Source of the DNA: Aquatica leii
Lineage: Eukaryota > Arthropoda > Insecta > Coleoptera > Lampyridae
Length of the DNA stretch: 64,000 nucleotides
NCBI GenBank assembly: GCA_035610365.1
Contig: CM069435.1
Location: 4,676,001 to 4,740,000 of the forward strand
Reading direction: 5' to 3'
The stretch's first letter is position 1, and every line of letters begins with the position of its first letter. The translations under genes were made by a program, and so were the position numbers. The notes under the pieces are model-generated. The model was not told the origin of the DNA and did not search any database. It worked only from the letters and a program-made list of their open reading frames with translations. Positions 12,021 through 22,920 of the stretch are shown here, one piece after another.

Positions 12021-13799
12021 TTAGAACACGTTATGTAAGAAAGTGAAGAACATTTGGGCAGTATACATCTCTGCCTCTCTTGAGTGTACAAAGACCAATG
12101 TGTCACCATCGAGCGTTACATCTTTTGAGGGAATAAATCCAGTGGTTGCTGATCTTTTCTTCTTTTCCACAATTTCTCTCTCCAGGTCGGAGGGTCTGTC
12201 TCTTTTTGATAAACGCTGAGATCCTAGGTTGCATAAACAACAGGCAACTTCTGCCCTGAACTCGGCCAGTTTTAGATATTTGTTTTTTCCTTTTTGCGCA
12301 AGAGAGCCTATAAATGAGCCAGACATTGACCAATGTCTTATGAAGAACGTGATAGAAGATAGAACAATCTCATGTACCATTTTTTTGAATTTATCTTGTT
12401 GTGATCGTGTCCTATGAGGCTATACATGAGATCAACGCCCCCCATTTGCTTGTTGTACTCAAGCACTAAATTGGGACAATCAATATTTATCTTCTGCTTT
12501 GCTTTTCGATCGTACGTTTCGGTTTTTCCTTTTGGAAGTTCTCCACTATATGTTGACAACAAACATACAATCTTATTATCCCTCCAAGCAACTGATGAAA
12601 TATCTACTCCCTCGAAGTCACAGACAAACTCAACCGAGGAATCACGATCCATTTTTGTCATCCTATCTTCTGATGGCAGCTTACAGTTTGGTAAGCGAGG
12701 GCGTCTTACAGTACCTAAGGAATAAATACCTCTGTTGGCCAGGTAATACAACAAAGGCAACGATGTATAATAGTTGTCAAAATAGATGACATGATTCTTC
12801 CCATTCGGAACAATTCGTGACAATCTTACAATTTCATTTCCATTAGCTCCAATATCCGGTTCTTCTGGAAGCCGATTTACCGTATCATGCTCTCTGCCCG
12901 TATACATTTCAAATTTGTAGGAGAATCCACTAACACCACACAATATAAAAAGTTTGTAGCCTCATTTATGGTCTAGACTTCGAAGCACAAATTTGCTCAT
13001 CTACAGAAAGTTTCTCTTCTAGTGGACTACTTTGAAATTTCAAATTCAGACGATCAATTACGGGTCGCAATTTATGTAAACGATCATAGTTTGCGTCATT
13101 TTTATCTAGATTTGTGTTGTCATTGAAATGTATGGTTTTTCTAGTAAACTCGATTTTTTTTCACTCAATGTTTTTGATTTAAGGAAATGATAGCGAACTA
13201 CTCCAAAAACTGCGACAGTTTGGCATGTGTATTATGGACATATAAAGACAAATGCCAAGATATTAATTTATGTTCACACTGGTCAAGCATGCAGGTTTGT
13301 TTGGATTCTTCTGTATCGCATAAGTATTAGATTCAGAAGCGATTCTTTCTATGTCATCGCCAAAGAAGTATTTGAAGAATGCATAGAGCGTTGACAACTC
13401 CAAAATATCATTTGACAGCATACTCTCTCCAGTAAAAGTTTTAGCAGCCTCGTTAATTTTTAGATTATTTTTCTTCCATGTAACATTTTTTGATTTTAGA
13501 ATAAGTGTCTCGGTAGCATGTTGAGACTCGCCTGGTAGATCTGTTTGAGGAATGGCTTCATGCTGAACAACATTTGTATCTGTGGATGTTCCAGGTTGCA
13601 GACTGATTGCAGAATTCTCATTTTCCGAAACTAAAACAAAACCGTCGTCAAATTGTACAGGTAGGTTGGTTATGTCTAGGTCGTCTGAGTCGTCGCACAA
13701 GCTGTTGACTAGCATAAGATCCTCACATTCGTCTTTTTCTGACTCGCTCTGGTCTAAATCATCGTCACTGTTCCAGAAATTTGCTGCAATCTCTTCCAA
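12021..13799 (-). pseudogene. piggyBac-like transposase, broken
   Basis: Three minus-strand blocks make up one transposase. The acidic N-terminal region is 13799-13263. A middle block (about 13040-12950) shows KLSVDEQI and then GYKLF around a stop. The main DDE core is 12943-12338, with GFSYKFEMYTG, DNYYTSLPLLYYLANRG and CPNLVLEYNKQMGGVDLM. All of these are diagnostic of the DDE_Tnp_1_7 (piggyBac) family. The C-terminal block overlaps at 12380-12021 and contains GFIPSKDVTLDGDT. The last Cys-rich finger is not readable in frame. Stops and frameshifts at several points make it non-functional. It sits about 190 bases from a TTAA/CCC end, so it is a genuine resident element and not a domesticated gene. 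Confidence 0.88.
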
Positions 13800-14690
13800 C
13801 TCACGTTCACTGAGATATTACGAGATATAACTGCAGTAGTTCTCAGTAATAGTTGTGAAAACACATTAGAGTTATCACGGTGCTGAGGAGTCCCAAAAGG
13901 ATGAAACAGCTGTCCATCGTTTCTTTAGTGTTGTTTTTCACAACTATACTAACTACTTACTACGTTTTCAGTTGGTGGTTCTTATACGACTGTTTGATCA
14001 ATGTTTAATTGACAACAGTCGTTTTGTGAACTAACAAATACCAACTAATTTTACCTGCAGTATACTTCTGAAAAATTTCTGCTTATTGTATCCACATATA
14101 ATGGAAACGTGTGGGGGTATGGAAACTTGCTATAGACGATTACGGAAGAATTAAATTAAACCACAAACACAAGAAATAAATGCTTACCCTAAATACAGAC
14201 TTCCACTCGGATCGCCATAATATCCTATTTCATATGCACAAGAGCAGGCGCGGCTTCAGCAGTTTCTTTCGGTGAGGGCTCCATCACTTTAAAGCGGGAG
14301 GGGGGGGGTAGTGCTCATCACATTTTTAAATAATGTATTGAATAGTACCTCGTTATGCACCAAGCTTTTTCTTGGAAGCGAAAAAGCATCATAAATTATA
14401 CAACTATTAAAAAAAGCGTATGTATTGAATACAAAGTAAGAAAAACTTCAGTATTATTTTGCTATGTTGGGAGGGGGGGCGTGGAATACTTAAGAATGAA
14501 AGCCTTGTTGAGCGTACACAACGCTAAATGATGTCTGCGTTCTTCAAACTTTACCGGAAGAATAAATCGTGTTTAAAATTTAACGTTTTATCCCTACTCA
14601 AATGACGAAAAAGTGGGCGTACCCAGAATACAATTTTATACAGGGTACAAACATTATATTAAAGCATTTTTAACATAACAGTGTCTAATG
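13800..14690. other. Spacer between piggyBac and Gypsy copy A
   Basis: No coding signal was seen. Two G-runs of 8 or more occur near 14300 and 14471, in otherwise AT-rich sequence. They may be element boundaries, but no repeat partner was identified. Confidence 0.45.
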
Positions 14691-16640
14691 TATCGTCAAT
14701 TCTCGGTAAAAGGTAGCTGTCTTTTTTGGTGACGTACAGTTTTCGGTAGTCTACGCAAAACTTTGTTCGTCCAGTTTTCTTTTTACTAGCACTATTGGGG
14801 ACGCCCATGGACTATTTAAAGGTTCAATCACACCTCTCTCCATATCTGTTATTATTTGTTCAGTTCAGTTCTCATTTTGCCAAAGGACGTCGGCGTGGAT
14901 GTTGTCGTATTGACCGAGCGTCTCCGGTATTAATTTTATACCATATCCATTCTTCAATAGAGCGAATGTAGCCTTCCCGGAGATATCCATTTAGGCATGC
15001 CACTACCACATTTTCAGTCCTTCTAGGCAAAGTCACGCCTTCACTCAATAAGACTAGCACGGCTGCCATCTCTGACGAAAGAAAACGACTTCACAGTCGT
15101 TCTTATGGACATTGTTTTTCAAATCCCAATGGAAACGTTTTATACCCATGCCCAGAATAACTTTTTTTGTGATGTCGGCTACCAGTACTTGATGGTCGAA
15201 TACTCCATTCCCCAAACTCATGGTTACTTTTAGTTGTCTGTCAGTGCTGTCTTATTTTGCAATGACACGTCAACATGAATGATAGTCTTCGTCGCTTTCG
15301 TGTCAACCAGTAACCGAACACTTCTTTCATTGTTGTTGCCATTGAAATAAATGCTGTGAAATTGCTCCAAAGGCCTGTCATTTAAATGGTAACTTCCGGT
15401 GCATGGCTAAATGCGGTTAACTTGTGTTTCTTTTGCTCAACTCGTTTCAGGCTTTTGGACGCTCTTGTCTTCTTAGGCTCAGTACTGTGTCGTCGTACGT
15501 GGTTTAATTTACCACAGTTTAATTTGTCACTTCTCTTTCTAGAAGCATTTGTCGCGTTATTTCCTCGATGCTTGCTTGTGTTTTGCATGGGTACTTCTGC
15601 AGCACAACGGATCTTATGGCTGCCTTGGTGCGACGTTTGCTTCAAGCTATAAGACATGGGTTAAAGCGTTATCCAACGTCTTATAGGTTTAGCTAGCCGT
15701 AAACTGAACTGAGTTTCGTTGTCTTAAAGTTCGTCTACAAAAGCCTGTATAGACAATTGTTCCAGAAAGCTGTATTGCGCCATAAAATACGCAAGCCATG
15801 TCAGTCTAAAGATGTCATCTCCAAACTCTTGAAAGCTCTTCAACTTTCTGAACCCGATATTTTTATTTCAACTCGATATACTTGTTGCAGATGAGCATCT
15901 CCATATCTCCTTTCTAAACGTGAAATTACCAATTCGTAATTTCCTTGAAGGTGTTCGGGAACAGTCTGCAAAATTCCAAGCGCTACTATTAGGAACGTCG
16001 TTTTTTGCTCGTTGCTTCAACCTTTAGCTGTAGCTGCGGCTTCAGACTCCTTGTAATATGTTGACAAAGGAACTTTTCCATTAAAATTTGGAAGTACAAT
16101 TTCAAACTTGTGAGTGGTGTCTTTCTCTTACATTCTCTACATTCTTTCGCATAATTAGTTTTCAAATTTATCGCACATTTCTTTTCTTAAATTTAAAATA
16201 CGTGCCTGCGTTTTTTGGAAGCAGTCTTAATCTGGTGTTCAACACTAATCTTGTACTTTTTCTGTAAAGACATTTTCTTTTATTTTTAAATTTTGTTTTT
16301 CCATTTTCTGAGAATTTTCGGATAGTTTTTCTTTCATAATTTCTCGAATCCGTTGTATCACAATTTTAATACCACTTATTTCTGGATCACGTTTTTCTAG
16401 CTCTTTCTTAAATCGGCGACTTTTAAATCACAAAGTTTTTTTGTCGCCATTGTTCGTTCACTTATTATTATTTTAATTGTTGGCACTGAATTTTAAGAAC
16501 GACCGATTCTTTATTATTAAATTAAATGCACAGGTTTACTGGAATAGTATAATACACAAACAAAGGCGAATTGGGCACTAATTAGTTGTGTATTTACACA
16601 ATATCAACGGTTTAATATTACGGATTAATGCCACATCTGA
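14690..16640 (-). mobile_element. Ty3/Gypsy copy A, decayed internal region
   Basis: The minus strand carries a collapsed gag-pol of the same family as the better copies near 42 and 50 kb. Gag lies at about 16450-15660. A damaged zinc-knuckle region follows at 15657-15382 (NCGKLNHVRRH, first Cys lost). Protease-downstream sequence lies at about 15300-15110. At 15069-14872 a spliced-looking frame joins a protease-side segment to DARSIRQHPRR, which belongs to the start of RT. RT continues to about 14690. Integrase and RNase H are absent. The order and the adjacent LTR show it is one internally deleted insertion. Confidence 0.75.
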
Positions 16641-16647
16641 CACCAAT

Positions 16648-17055
16648 TGTAACGATACTTAAAACTAATTCATTCAGACTAAGTATTTACACGATTTAGA
16701 ACTAGTTTTTTCAAACGTAACTAATTAAATTAACGATATTTAAGAAAAACAATTTACATTAATTTATATATCACTATCACTCGAAAAATAATGTTTGCGG
16801 ATAACTTTGCCTTATTGTTTATCTAAACTGGTATTTGTTTATGTTAGCAACACGTTTACTTGCACGACCTTGTATTATTATTTAGACCCACACGTGCACT
16901 TTATTTATTTAAACCGGCGAACCCTTCTTAATACTTCGGAATCGATACGAATACTCACTCCAATTTATTTCGAATACTTTTTATATTCTTACGTTATCTG
17001 CTTCGAGAACATTCTGGTGATTACCTCGAATCATCTTGAATGATTTCGAAGCTTA
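16648..17055 (-). repeat. Gypsy copy A 5' LTR (diverged)
   Basis: Starts with TGTAACG on the plus strand, which reads CGTTACA at the LTR 3' end in element orientation. It shares the internal blocks ACTATCACTCGAAA and ATAATGTxxGCGGATAACTT with the LTRs near 38, 49, 53 and 55 kb. Just inside (16630-16647) is a TGGTGTCAGATGTGG-like primer binding site. The other boundary near 17055 is approximate because this copy is clearly diverged. Confidence 0.65.
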
Positions 17056-17588
17056 ATGCGAAAAATAATACTGAACAATTTTTTCTACGTACCTTCTAAA
17101 ATGTACTATATATATTCCGTGATTCAAATAAACAATAACAGATACTGCATTAATTACCAACGGATGCTGTAATTTGATTATAAGGTACTGTTTGCGAATC
17201 AACAAATTCGAACCCGACTTATCTAAAAATCGTAACTTGTTATTCTTTTTTAGTTAAAAGATAACGAAAACACGAGATATTCTTTCACCTTCGTTGGCTC
17301 TCATTGTAAACGCCTGTAATTAGGATGTAAGAACTCGGAATTTAATAATATAACATTTTGTCAGAAAATTCATAAGCGATGTCTTAATCTTAAAATAAAT
17401 TTTAAGACTATTACTAGTATCTTTTTGCGGGTTTCGCCGCGTGTCAAAACTTTCAATTAGAACAACAATGGAAAGTCTTTCATCATTTGTAACAGCCAAT
17501 TTGTTAATGTGAACAGAAACCTAAGTGCTGACTACAACAATTTCTGGACCACATTAATTCACTGCACAGAGCGATTAAGCTTACCATG

Positions 17589-17679
17589 GCGACCGAGCAA
17601 AATGGAAATTTACCTTTGCTGGACTTAACAGTGAAGAGAACCCAAGAGGGAAAGCTGGCCAAACAAAAATTAGTCGTAT
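17589..17679 (+). pseudogene. Penelope-like RT fragment (fossil)
   Basis: One frame reads EQNGNLPLLDLTV followed by KRTQEGKLAK. This matches the PLE block after the RT palm (E.NG.LPFLDVLV....GKL). The same block appears in the intact PLE near 37.3 kb as ELEHNSSLAFLDVLV. It is short and isolated and belongs to a different PLE family from the 33-38 kb copies. Confidence 0.55.
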
Positions 17680-19273
17680 TTTCATTATTTGAAAATCTAA
17701 ATTTTAATAATTCTACTAACCAGAGCTACTAACAAAATTACTATAAACTTTAAAATCTTTAATTAAATAACTTACCATAAACTGTGATTAATTGACTAGT
17801 TATGATTAACCATTAGTCATAAGTCCTGATTAATTCTGATTCAGTAGTCATTCATCAAATATTTCTCACAATATTTTACTTTCATTACATTAATAAAAAA
17901 GAAAAACTCAATGTTTTATTAACAATATTTCTATAATTGCAATCAAATTTAATGTTTTTTAAAATAAAAACAATAACCCTTGGGCACATCAAGATGCCGT
18001 AATTAATTAATAATAATTTTTATGATAGAATGGTTAATTAGAATTTGATTTGTAATTGAAATTCGTTACTGTATGAACCAGTCTGACAAAACAAATTTGC
18101 AAAAAATAATAATAATGAACGTCTAATATAGCTCGAGTTGTTTGTACTACATACAGGTAAGTTTCGGAATTTCTTACGTAATCCTTTCTTTATTCATAAA
18201 AGTAATGAAATTAATCAGATGCATTCAAACTTTGTCTTAAGGAAGTTAATTTTACGAAAAAAAGGGTAGAGGCGAATAGTCCCATTCGTTAAATTCACAT
18301 TAAAACTTTTAAGGATCTTAATTACGCTCAAGTGCGTTAAATTCTCAAATGGAATTATTAATTAAATAAGTGTTGTAAAATTCAAGATGTCCCTTTAATG
18401 CATCCATTAGTCACCTTTTCAGTGTCGTTCGAAATTAAACACAAAAACTTTTAAAAATGGAGGTTTGAAATTAACAAAAAAAAGCTTTTATTACGCTTGA
18501 AACAAAATTTACGCGCGGTAGTCTTGGATCTTTAAATTCCATGTTTCGTTAATTACACCGGCTTAATTTTTTTGTTTGTAATTTGGTTAGAATTAGTAGG
18601 TTTAGTGTATATAGGGAGTTGTTAATTACGGCATGTCGTGCACTTAATTGTACCGTAGGTCGTTATTAAGTAAATTTAGATAAATTGCAAATGTTTTTTC
18701 TGACTGAAGTATTCAAGTACTTTAAGTATGGATAATGAGTCAAATGGCTATTCTTAAATTTCATAAAAAAGTAGACATTGGGTTTATGTCTTAATTGATT
18801 CAGCAAAGCAACGTCAACTTCAATATAGATTTGCGCTACATAACAAAACATGAAAAATTCCTTATACGTCAAAATTTTGATTTCTATAGCAGGATTAATA
18901 TGAGCTTTTGATGGATTTTACTCCTGTCTTACTCAATCTACTAAAATCTACAGTGTACATAGTTTCAAGTTTTATTCTAAATGTAATTTTACGCAGATAT
19001 AAGCTTTGCCATTTCTAAAAGCTGATAAATGATTTTTGTAAACTTTGTTCTTGGGTTACCGAGTATCATGAAACACGTACACTTAAAAAAAGAAAAAACG
19101 GGACAGACACAGACCTTAAACGATTCAGGTATATTTTACTTAGTATGGTTTCTAACAGGGAAAAATTCTTTTCGATATTGTATGTTCAAGGTTGTAATGC
19201 AATTTCAATTTTGTCAGTTACGATTTTAGCAAACAATTAATATTTTTTTATTGTGAAAATAATGTCAGTGAGT
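17680..19273. other. AT-rich spacer, nothing recognised
   Basis: No coding pattern, tRNA-like fold or repeat boundary was recognised up to the short flanking repeat of the palindrome. Confidence 0.5.
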
Positions 19274-19330
19274 TAGCCCCGCGTTTTTTGATAAACTAGA
19301 AAATTGCCATCGTGCTGAGTTGTGTTTCTT
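19274..19330 (+). repeat. Left copy of a short direct repeat flanking the palindrome
   Basis: The block from TAGCCCCGC to GTGCTGAGTTGTGTT recurs in the same orientation at 32825-32880, just outside the other end of the palindrome. The similarity continues weakly (TCATTTACA against TCATTTGCA) up to the left target duplication. It is too long and too diverged to be a normal target duplication. Confidence 0.6.
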
Positions 19331-19342
19331 TTTTTCCTCATT

Positions 19343-19348
19343 TACAAC
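19343..19348. repeat. Left 6-bp target-site duplication of the palindrome
   Basis: TACAAC lies immediately before the first base of the inverted repeat, which starts AGTAGAATATGG at 19349. The same hexamer in the same orientation follows the right end at 32784-32789. Confidence 0.7.
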
Positions 19349-19497
19349 AGTAGAATATGGACGACGCAACCTTGAACTTTCACTTTCACTGACGTCATTA
19401 CTGACCTCGGCGGAAACGTATGCGAGGTATTTCTGGGTGTGAGTCATCGTTTGATTATGTAACTAATTTTTCCCATGAGTCATATTTTTTCCACATT

Positions 19498-19563
19498 TTT
19501 CTCTCTCACACATTTTTTCTCTCTCACACATTTTTCTCTCTCACACATTTTTTCTCTCTCTCA
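19498..19563 (+). repeat. 18-bp tandem repeat, left arm
   Basis: About four tandem units of TCTCTCTCACACATTTTT with slight length variation. The mirror array is at 32571-32641 in the right arm. Confidence 0.8.
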
Positions 19564-19650
19564 TATTGTTTTCATGTTACGTCATCGCATAATCGGTAAT
19601 TTTGTATGCGTCATAGATTCGAGTGAGAATTTTTATTTAAAAAAAGCTGA

Positions 19651-19720
19651 GAGTGTACTCGGACTCGAACCCGGGCTCCTCGATTACGAATCGGCGACTT
19701 TACCACTGCGCTACGAAAAC
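19651..19720 (-). other. tRNA-Thr(CGT)-like sequence, left arm
   Basis: On the minus strand an A-box-like TAGCGCAGTGGTAAAG and a B-box GGTTCGAGTCC lie at tRNA spacing, with an anticodon loop TTCGTAA (CGT, Thr). The D stem is only 3 bp, the T stem has mismatches and the acceptor ends do not pair. It is therefore a tRNA-derived sequence (SINE head or pseudo-tRNA) and not a functional tRNA. The internal pol III promoter boxes look intact. Confidence 0.6.
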
Positions 19721-19740
19721 TGTGACTAAAATAGTGGAAT

Positions 19741-21360
19741 AATTTAGAGAAATGTGAAACTTCTAAATTACTCAAGCACTAAAAATAAAAGAGTATAGAA
19801 AACAATTTTTAAAATTGAGATTTTAATGTGCTAATAATTTAATAATAGTAATTTTGATTAAGAAGCAATGAAGTTGTAAAAACTGTAGACTAAACTAACT
19901 AAAAAAATTACTAAATTAATTAGCGCGTTTATCTTTCAAATTCAAGTTTTAATGTTTTGAAAAATTATGTTAGATAATAATAATTGTGATATACATATAT
20001 CTATCAAAATTCTAAATAAAGCATAATTTTATATCGTCAACATTCATGTTTTAAAAGAAATTTTAATTATGGGAAAATAATACTAATAAATGAATTCAAA
20101 TAAGTAAAACAGAAAAACAATGTACCTGGTATTTGTTTTAAATTTAAATTTCAATGTACAATAAACAATAATAAATAGTTTTATATTAAGAAGTAATGAA
20201 AAAACTGCAAAACAACGAAAATAATTTGCACGTTCAAACTAAAGTTAAATAATAACTATGATACAAATCTATCAATATTTTAAATACAGCACAATTTAAG
20301 TCGTCAACGATTCATGAATTAAAACGAGATTTTTTTAGAGAAATGTGAAACTTCTAGATTACTCAAGCACTAAAAAAATAAAAGAGTATAGAAAACAGTT
20401 TTTTAAAATTTTGATTTTAATGTGCAAATAATTTGACGTTTGACTAAGAAGTAATGAAATTGTAAAACTGTAAAACAACTAAATTAATTTGCGCGTTTAT
20501 TTTTCAAATTGAAGTTTTAATGTTTTCAAAAATTATGTTAAATCATAATTGTAATATATATCTATCAAAAGTTTAAATAAAGCATAATTTCATATCGTCA
20601 ACATTCATGTTTTAAAAGAAATTTTAATTATGATAAAATAATATTAATAAATGAATTCAAATAAGTAAAACAGTAAAACAATGTACCTAGTATTTACTTT
20701 AAGTTTGGATTTTAATGTACAATAATTAGTAATAAATAGTTTTATAGTAAGAAGTAATGGAAAAACTAGAAAAGAACGAAAATAATTTGCGCGTTCAAAC
20801 TAAGTTAAATAATAATTATACTATAAATATATCAATATTTTAAATACATACATTTAAGTCGTTAACAATTCATGAATTAAAACGAATTTTTTTAATTAAG
20901 TTAAAATAATACTCATAAATGAATTCAAATAAGTAAAACAAAAAAAAATGTTGTACTTATTTAAAATTATTATTTTAATGTGCAAATAATTTAACAATAA
21001 TAGTTTTAGATTAAGAAGAAATGAAAAAACTGCAAAACAACAAAATTAAATTGCGAATGAATATTACAAATTTAAGTTCAAGTGTTTTTAAACTAACATA
21101 AACAACAATTAAGTTAAAATAATAAAAATAGGTTAATGTGTAATAATTCTACCGTAGTTTTAGATTAAGAATTCTTTAAACCGTATACTAAAAAAAATAA
21201 CAGAATTAAGTTGTACGTTAATTTTCCAAAAACTCAAGTATTAGGAATTAAAGATAAACAATAATTCTAATCTATATAAAGTTAAGTCAAAATAAAGTCG
21301 AAAAACAATTTTGAATAAGTAAAACAAAAAAATTAAAAATTAGCGACAAAGATACTTTTA
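19741..21360 (+). repeat. Diverged ~300/600-bp repeat array, left arm
   Basis: The block GAGAAATGTGAAACTTCTA...TACTCAAGCACTAAAA occurs at about 19747 and again at about 20338, some 595 bp apart. A second block, AATGAATTCAAATAAGTAAAAC, recurs at about 20090, 20650 and 20920. This indicates old tandem duplication of a composite unit. There is no coding potential. Confidence 0.7.
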
Positions 21361-21412
21361 TGATAGCTAAATAAATTTAAAAACTGGCGACAAAATAGTT
21401 TTTAAAATTTTT

Positions 21413-21590
21413 CAGTTGGTAGTAAAAATAATTTTGAAATGGCGTAACAAATTTTTCAGTTGGTAGTAAAAATAATTTAGAAATGGCGTAACAAATTTAA
21501 CAGTTGGTAGTAAAATATAGTTTTAAAATGGCGTAACAACTTTTACAATTGGTAAAAAATGTTTTTAAAAAGGCGGAATAATTTTTAAAT
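21413..21590 (+). repeat. 44-bp tandem repeat, left arm
   Basis: Four units begin at about 21413, 21457, 21501 and 21546. Each carries CAGTTGGTAGTAAAA followed by AATGGCGTAACAA. The mirrored array is near 30597-30760. Confidence 0.8.
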
Positions 21591-22096
21591 TTTATATTAG
21601 TTACTTTAATCATAATAATTTACAAGAGCAAGAAAAAATTGATTTTTTTTTTAAATTTACAATTTAGTAGCTAACAATAAAAATCATTTTGTAAAACTTT
21701 AAATAATACCTACGTTTTTGAAAAACCTACTTAAGAATATAATTTATAGTTATAAAAACTAAAAATAAAACTATTTATTAAGTAATAAACTTAGATTCTG
21801 TTTAAAGAAAAGAAAAAACAAAACAATTACTTAAAAAAAATTCACTTACCCCTTATGCCACTAACTTGTTTTTAAATTTATAAATGTTAATTTAATATTA
21901 AAGAGCTCATTCGTACACATTTTAACACGAAGAAGACACAAACTATACTAAATACAATTAAAAATTTCTGAAAATCCCTACCTTCAAATTAATTTTTATT
22001 AATTATTGTATTGACTCATATGCAAAATCTTATTGAATCATAACTTTTCAAACTTAGAAATGTCGATATAGAAACAACTATTTTTGACAGAAGAAA

Positions 22097-22920
22097 TCTA
22101 TATAAATAAGAATGAATGTTGCGTAAAACTGGAGAACGGCTGGACCAATGCGGCTATTTTTTTTGTCATATGTTCCTTAAGGCACAGTTTTAATGAAGAG
22201 AAAAAAATGGCGTGGAAAATAGTAAAAACAACATACACATACATACAAACGAGCTGTCAAACATTTGACGTAAATCGTCAACGTCAATCTAAACAAAACA
22301 AAGACGCGTTTGGGTAATCTATGCCCCTGGAAAAAATCATCAAAGAAAATAATATTATCGTACGTGACATTCACCATTAATTCTTCTGTGCGTGGCAGTT
22401 TCTTGGTTGTTTTTTTATATTTTTAAAACTAGTTGTGTGCTCAGTGTGATTACGTTTAGACCCATGCCGCCAAAACGTAGGCGCAGTAATTTGGGTCGAA
22501 GAACTCGAAATGCTACAAACCAAGCAAATTTTCAATCTAATCGGACATCGCGTCTTTTTAGCGGCACACGGCTAGCAGTAAAAGAATTACTTAACAATGT
22601 GATCGAAGCAACAATTCTAAAAGGAAAATATAAGGGAGAGAAAATGTGTTGATACCCCGCATCCCAATGGTACCAACTGACGTAGGTACCATTTGAATTC
22701 AAACGACTGCAATTTCCAGTGCGACTTGCTTTTGCTATAACAATAAATAAATACCAGGGTCAGTCGTTGAATGTTTGCGGCGTTAATCTTGAAAACTCAT
22801 GCTTCTCTCGTGGACAGTTGCATGTTGCCTGCTCCCGCGTAGGGAAACCGTCAGATTTATTTGTTTATGCGCCAGGCAACCAAACAAAAAATATCGTATA
22901 CCTACCATAAAGCATTAGAT
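22097..22920 (+). mobile_element. Internally deleted Helitron, left arm
   Basis: Starts at the TC of TCTATATAAATAAGAATGA after an A, then has AACTGGAGAACGGCTGGACC, a 5' end pattern common in insect Helitrons. A frame at 22464-22652 begins MPPKRRRSNLGRRTRNATNQ, the usual Helitron polyprotein N-terminus. It jumps at about residue 33 into helicase C-terminal sequence (LLNNVIEATILKGKYKGE). After a frameshift at 22660-22710 the PIF1-like helicase tail follows (22719-22910: FAITINKYQGQS, LHVACSRVG). The Rep nuclease and most of the helicase are missing, so it is non-autonomous. No CTRR 3' terminus with a hairpin was recognised. Confidence 0.82.

Noticed and set aside
13800..14690. Second piggyBac terminus
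   Set aside because: Searched by eye for GGGTTAA or an inverted CCCTTTAATGCACG; none seen, so only one end is annotated.
15386..15652. 88-codon plus-strand frame
   Set aside because: Antisense to the Gypsy gag zinc-knuckle region, which explains it.
19651..19720. Functional tRNA-Thr gene
   Set aside because: Acceptor ends do not pair and the T stem has mismatches; kept only as a tRNA-like sequence.
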